Origin: Flavobacteriales bacterium
GTDB lineage: Bacteria > Bacteroidota > Bacteroidia > Flavobacteriales_D > CAJJDF01
Direction: 5' to 3'
Assembly: GCA_018609055.1 (NCBI GenBank)
Contig: JABAYJ010000009.1
Location: 550,156 to 614,155 of the forward strand
Length of the DNA: 64,000 bases
The notes beneath the pieces were generated by a model, which made no database searches, was not told the origin of the DNA, and worked only from the letters and a program-made list of their open reading frames with translations. The translations under genes were made by a program, and so were the position numbers. Positions 62,116 to 64,000 of the stretch are shown here, piece after piece. Each line of letters begins with the position of its first letter. Position 1 is the stretch's first letter.

Positions 62116-62954
62116 GTTATAGGCTAAATTAAACAGACATATAATAATGAATAAAGTAACAATCGTTATATCGACTCTTTTTGTCTCATCAATAATCTTG
62201 GCAAGTTGTGGCGGAAATTCTCGAGAAAATAAAAAGCAAGAAGTTGAGATTACTTTCGATGTAATTTTCTCAGAGGACAGTACTGAAATCACCTTGGGTG
62301 ATCAAACCTGGATGACCATGAATTTGAACACCATGACTTTTCGGAACGGTGATTCAATACCAATAGCAAATTCTGTTTTGGATTGGGAAAAAGCATCTTG
62401 GAGAGACACTCCATTGTGTGGGTACTACGACAACAACCCAAAAAATGGAGAAAAATACGGTATGCTTTACAATTGGCACGCTGTAACTGATGAACGAGGT
62501 TTGGCCCCTGAAGGGTGGCACATTCCTAGCGACAGTGCGTGGACACAACTAAAGAATTTTCTCAACAACGAAGAAGTGGCAGGTCATTATCTAAAAAGCA
62601 CAACTGCTTGGGTTGAGAATGGTAACGGCAATAACGCCAGTGGGTTTAATGCCTTACCTTGTGGTTGGTACTCCGATATGTCTAATGAGTACAGTGGACT
62701 TGGTGAAATTACGTCTTGGTGGAGCACAAAATCAGGGAGTACCGCTGAATTAGCGCAAGGCATTGCAGCATGGGCGTGGTCGGTGGAGTTCAGTGATAGC
62801 ACGTTCAGACGAGGGGATTTTTACAAAAGTAACGGGTTCTCAGTGCGTTGCATTAAGGATTGAGTTTCGACTGGTTGAGCTAGTCTAATTATTAAGAAAT
62901 AAAACAGCCTATAACACTATGTAAAAATGCATTAAAACGCATTTTACACCAACC
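62116..62954 (+). mobile_element. Cassette 1 (FISUMP lipoprotein), integron-type
   Basis: The cassette begins GTTATAGGCT (62116-62125). Its attC-like site begins with the exact complement AGCCTATAAC (62906-62915), as in integron cassettes, where the two ends pair in the excised circle. One gene (62147-62863) fills it in the forward direction, with attC 43 bp after its stop. The cassette would end just before GTTCCGA at 62955. No attC is seen on its left side, so it may be inserted at a secondary site or at a diverged attI. Confidence 0.65.
62147..62863 (+). CDS. FISUMP-domain lipoprotein (cassette 1)
   Basis: The 238-residue product is a lipoprotein (lipobox ILASC, Cys21). It has the FISUMP (Fibrobacter succinogenes major paralogous) domain: GDQTWMTMNLNTMTFRNGDSIPIA, GEKYGMLYNWHAVTDERGLAPEGWHIPSDSAW, the Asn-rich GNGNNASGFNALPCGWY, and WWSTKSGST ... 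GFSVRCIKD. These domains are surface or periplasmic and of unknown function, and are common in paralogous families in Bacteroidota and Fibrobacteres. The gene is enclosed in a cassette, so it is probably mobile. GC content looks higher than in the surrounding core genes, which fits an acquired gene. Confidence 0.9.
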   Translation: MNKVTIVISTLFVSSIILASCGGNSRENKKQEVEITFDVIFSEDSTEITLGDQTWMTMNLNTMTFRNGDSIPIANSVLDWEKASWRDTPLCGYYDNNPKNGEKYGMLYNWHAVTDERGLAPEGWHIPSDSAWTQLKNFLNNEEVAGHYLKSTTAWVENGNGNNASGFNALPCGWYSDMSNEYSGLGEITSWWSTKSGSTAELAQGIAAWAWSVEFSDSTFRRGDFYKSNGFSVRCIKD

Positions 62955-62961
62955 GTTCCGA
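62907..62961 (+). repeat. attC-like site 1 (55 bp)
   Basis: GCCTATAAC (R'') at 62907-62915 opens the site and GTTCCGA (R') at 62955-62961 closes it. Between them TGTAAAAATGC and GCATTTTACA pair with one extra A on one side and a 7-base loop ATTAAAA, with unpaired spacers ACTA and CCAACC. This is the architecture of integron attC sites (R''-spacer-L''-loop-L'-spacer-R', with an extrahelical base). The closest match is site 3 at 63902, with the same length and the same conserved CGC(A) after the loop. Confidence 0.65.
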
Positions 62962-63211
62962 CCAATAACCCTTCGGGGCGAGAATTTCCATGGGCTACCC
63001 GCCCATTCCCAATCCTCTTTATTGGTCGGAACGGTCCTTGTTCAAATACATAAGAGGTGTCTGATAAGACAGAATGGAAGTTCTCGAACTACCCAAAGAA
63101 CACAGGTCCGAACATACTGTATAGCAAATTATGTATTTGATGGCTTTTGTCATATATTAGTGTAACACTAGCGTGTTACATCAAATACATAACTCGCCAT
63201 ACACAAGGACC
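62955..63211 (+). mobile_element. Cassette 2, gene-less
   Basis: Starts GTTCCGACCAATAA (62955-62968), and the exact complement TTATTGGTCGGAAC at 63019-63032 marks the beginning of its attC-like site; it ends before GTTATAC at 63212. There is no reading frame of note. Small perfect hairpins lie inside (CCC/GGG with TTC loop; ATGGGC/GCCCAT at 62990-63006). The first 52 bases recur exactly at 63949-64000, the start of another copy. A gene-less cassette could encode an RNA or carry only a promoter, or simply be a remnant. Confidence 0.6.
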
Positions 63212-63218
63212 GTTATAC
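63019..63218 (+). repeat. attC-like site 2, long and highly structured (about 190 bp)
   Basis: GGTCGGAAC (R'') with GGTCCTTGT (63033-63041) opens the site, and ACAAGGACC (63203-63211) with GTTATAC (R', 63212-63218) closes it; the L boxes pair perfectly, without the unpaired spacers seen in the other sites. The long interior contains nested perfect hairpins: TGTCT/AGACA (63059-63072), GTTC/GAAC (63079-63088), TTATGTATTTGATG/CATCAAATACATAA (63129-63142 with 63179-63192) enclosing TGTAACAC/GTGTTACA (63161-63180). It is longer than the usual 57-141 bp of attC sites. Confidence 0.5.
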
Positions 63219-63948
63219 ATAATATCAATATATTAGAATCATGAAGAAACTTTTTTTTACAACGCTGATCATCAATTTATTTATAGTCGTAAATGCACAA
63301 GATAACTATGCAACTGGAATAGCTCATTATAATTCAAAAAATTATCCAGCAGCAATAATTGACCTAACTAAAGTTATAGAAGTCGACAAAAAGGGTGACG
63401 TTTTGCCTGCATTATACATTCGAGCTCAATGTAAAAATAAGCTTGAAGATTATAGAGGAGCATTAATAGATTACAATACAATTTTATTAATTTCTGCAGA
63501 AAATAAATCAGAAAAACTAGCAGTTGTCTATTTAGATAGAGGACGAGTTAATGCTATTTTAGGAAATTACAATGATGCTGAACAAGATTTCACGGAAGCT
63601 ATAGAGCTAAAAAAAAGTTATGCTGAAGCCTTTATTAACAGAGGAATAATAAGAATAAATTTTTTAGAACAAAAAGAAAAAGGTTGCCTTGACTTCAGTC
63701 GAGCAGGTGAATTAGGTATTACAAAAGCTTATGAATTAATTAAAGAACAATGCCATTAGGCTTTTATTAACTTTCATCAAATAAATATTTCATTAGTAAA
63801 TTAAACTCTTTCTTATCAAAAAGTTTCCAAATGAAATAAACAAGTACGATCTGTATAATTTTCAAGTACAGATTGTTGAATAATTTAAAATTAAAAAAAG
63901 AATGTATAACAATGTATATAGCGCATTGAAACGCACCATATACTTAAC
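63212..63948 (+). mobile_element. Cassette 3 (TPR protein), integron-type
   Basis: It begins GTTATACAT (63212-63220), and its own attC-like site begins with the exact complement ATGTATAAC (63902-63910). This pair differs from the pair of cassette 1, as expected if each cassette carries its own matching ends. One gene (63241-63759) lies inside in the forward direction, 142 bp before the attC-like site. The next cassette begins with GTTCCGA at 63949. Confidence 0.65.
63241..63759 (+). CDS. Secreted TPR protein (cassette 3)
   Basis: The 172-residue protein has a signal peptide (MKKLFFTTLIINLFIVVNAQ) and about three to four tetratricopeptide repeats: ATGIAHYNSKNYPAAIIDLTKVIEVDKK, ALYIRAQCKNKLEDYRGALIDYNTILL, AVVYLDRGRVNAILGNYNDAEQDFTEAIELKK and AEAFINRGIIRINFLEQKEKGCLDFSRAGELG. 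The function is unknown; TPRs mediate protein contacts, here in the periplasm. The start lies 29 bp from the cassette boundary, so there is almost no room for its own promoter; translation may depend on a transcript entering from cassette 1. Confidence 0.9.
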   Translation: MKKLFFTTLIINLFIVVNAQDNYATGIAHYNSKNYPAAIIDLTKVIEVDKKGDVLPALYIRAQCKNKLEDYRGALIDYNTILLISAENKSEKLAVVYLDRGRVNAILGNYNDAEQDFTEAIELKKSYAEAFINRGIIRINFLEQKEKGCLDFSRAGELGITKAYELIKEQCH

Positions 63949-63955
63949 GTTCCGA
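63902..63955 (+). repeat. attC-like site 3 (54 bp)
   Basis: R'' is ATGTATAAC (63902-63910) and R' is GTTCCGA (63949-63955). The middle pairs GTATATAGCGC with GCACCATATAC (two A-C mismatches) around the loop ATTGAAA, with the spacer TTAAC before R'. Compare site 1: same size, same loop pattern ATTRAAA followed by CGCA, but different stem bases. Covariation of this sort suggests selection for the fold. Confidence 0.65.
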
Positions 63956-64000
63956 CCAATAACCCTTCGGGGCGAGAATTTCCATGGGCTACCCGCCCAT
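63949..64000 (+). mobile_element. Cassette 4, partial second copy of the gene-less cassette
   Basis: The final 52 bases of the window are identical to 62955-63006, starting GTTCCGACCAATAACCC and ending in the CATGGGC/GCCCAT hairpin. The window ends before its attC-like site. If the rest matches cassette 2, it ends near base 64205. Confidence 0.65.

Noticed and set aside
63129..63192. Insertion sequence ends in the gene-less cassette
   Set aside because: There is no transposase frame and no target duplication; the nested repeats fit the interior of a long attC-like site better.

Overview
The window is from a low-GC Bacteroidota genome, most probably a marine member of the Flavobacteriia. The evidence is the AT-rich codon use, a complete Bat (BatA-D) aerotolerance operon, a PorT-type type IX secretion (T9SS) protein with two T9SS cargo proteins, a proteorhodopsin with the flavobacterial Met in the spectral-tuning position, and the scarcity of Shine-Dalgarno-like sites. 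No rRNA, CRISPR array or phage module is visible.

Layout. 1-590: the 3' part of pcm. 666-8439: a sucrose-use locus made of a LacI regulator, a perfect 30-bp palindromic operator, a TonB-dependent receptor with one frameshift, a GH13 sucrose phosphorylase, an MFS sugar permease and a PfkB fructokinase. 8545-17706: mixed housekeeping and membrane genes (MATE pump, YceI, Crp-type regulator, aspartoacylase-like/RimK pair, DoxX-like pair, a translationally coupled pair of tiny membrane proteins, PqqB-like lipoprotein, DUF2237). 17746-20185: a T9SS protein with three repeats, flanked by a cold-shock gene and by a degenerate chimera of that gene with another local gene. 20267-30528: S1P-lyase-like PLP enzyme, tocopherol-cyclase-like protein, OsmC, two tandem GH113-like genes, methylmalonyl-CoA mutase, a tail-to-tail scar of two truncated genes (ABC ATPase and DUF3667), an NTP pyrophosphohydrolase and two tandem PPK2 kinases. 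30774-38456: the MoxR/DUF58/Bat operon. 38674-42760: a light-harvesting locus with proteorhodopsin and, convergent to it, one 670-residue protein that joins lycopene cyclase (CrtY) to the retinal-forming dioxygenase Blh, followed by an unknown membrane protein. 42990-61393: gcvT, glycosyltransferase, SanA-like protein, lipocalin, MscS, Ogt, prfC, ispE, DUF4139, comF-like, aspC-like, porT. 61457: tRNA-Gln(TTG).

The last 1.9 kb (62116-64000) looks like an integron-type cassette array without a nearby integrase. Two one-gene cassettes (a FISUMP lipoprotein and a TPR protein) and two copies of a gene-less cassette lie head to tail. In each complete cassette the first 9-14 bases are the exact reverse complement of the bases ending in AAC at its own attC-like site, and the pairing differs from cassette to cassette. 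Two of the attC-like sites are about 55 bp, with unpaired spacers and a short terminal loop.

How the genes work together. The sucrose locus gives outer-membrane uptake, inner-membrane uptake, phosphorolysis to glucose-1-phosphate plus fructose, and fructose phosphorylation under one repressor. The proteorhodopsin needs retinal; the CrtY-Blh fusion would make it from lycopene in two steps, while the earlier carotenoid genes are not in this window. PorT links the window to the secretion machinery used by the two cargo proteins. All functional calls rest on reading motifs by eye; no database search was run.
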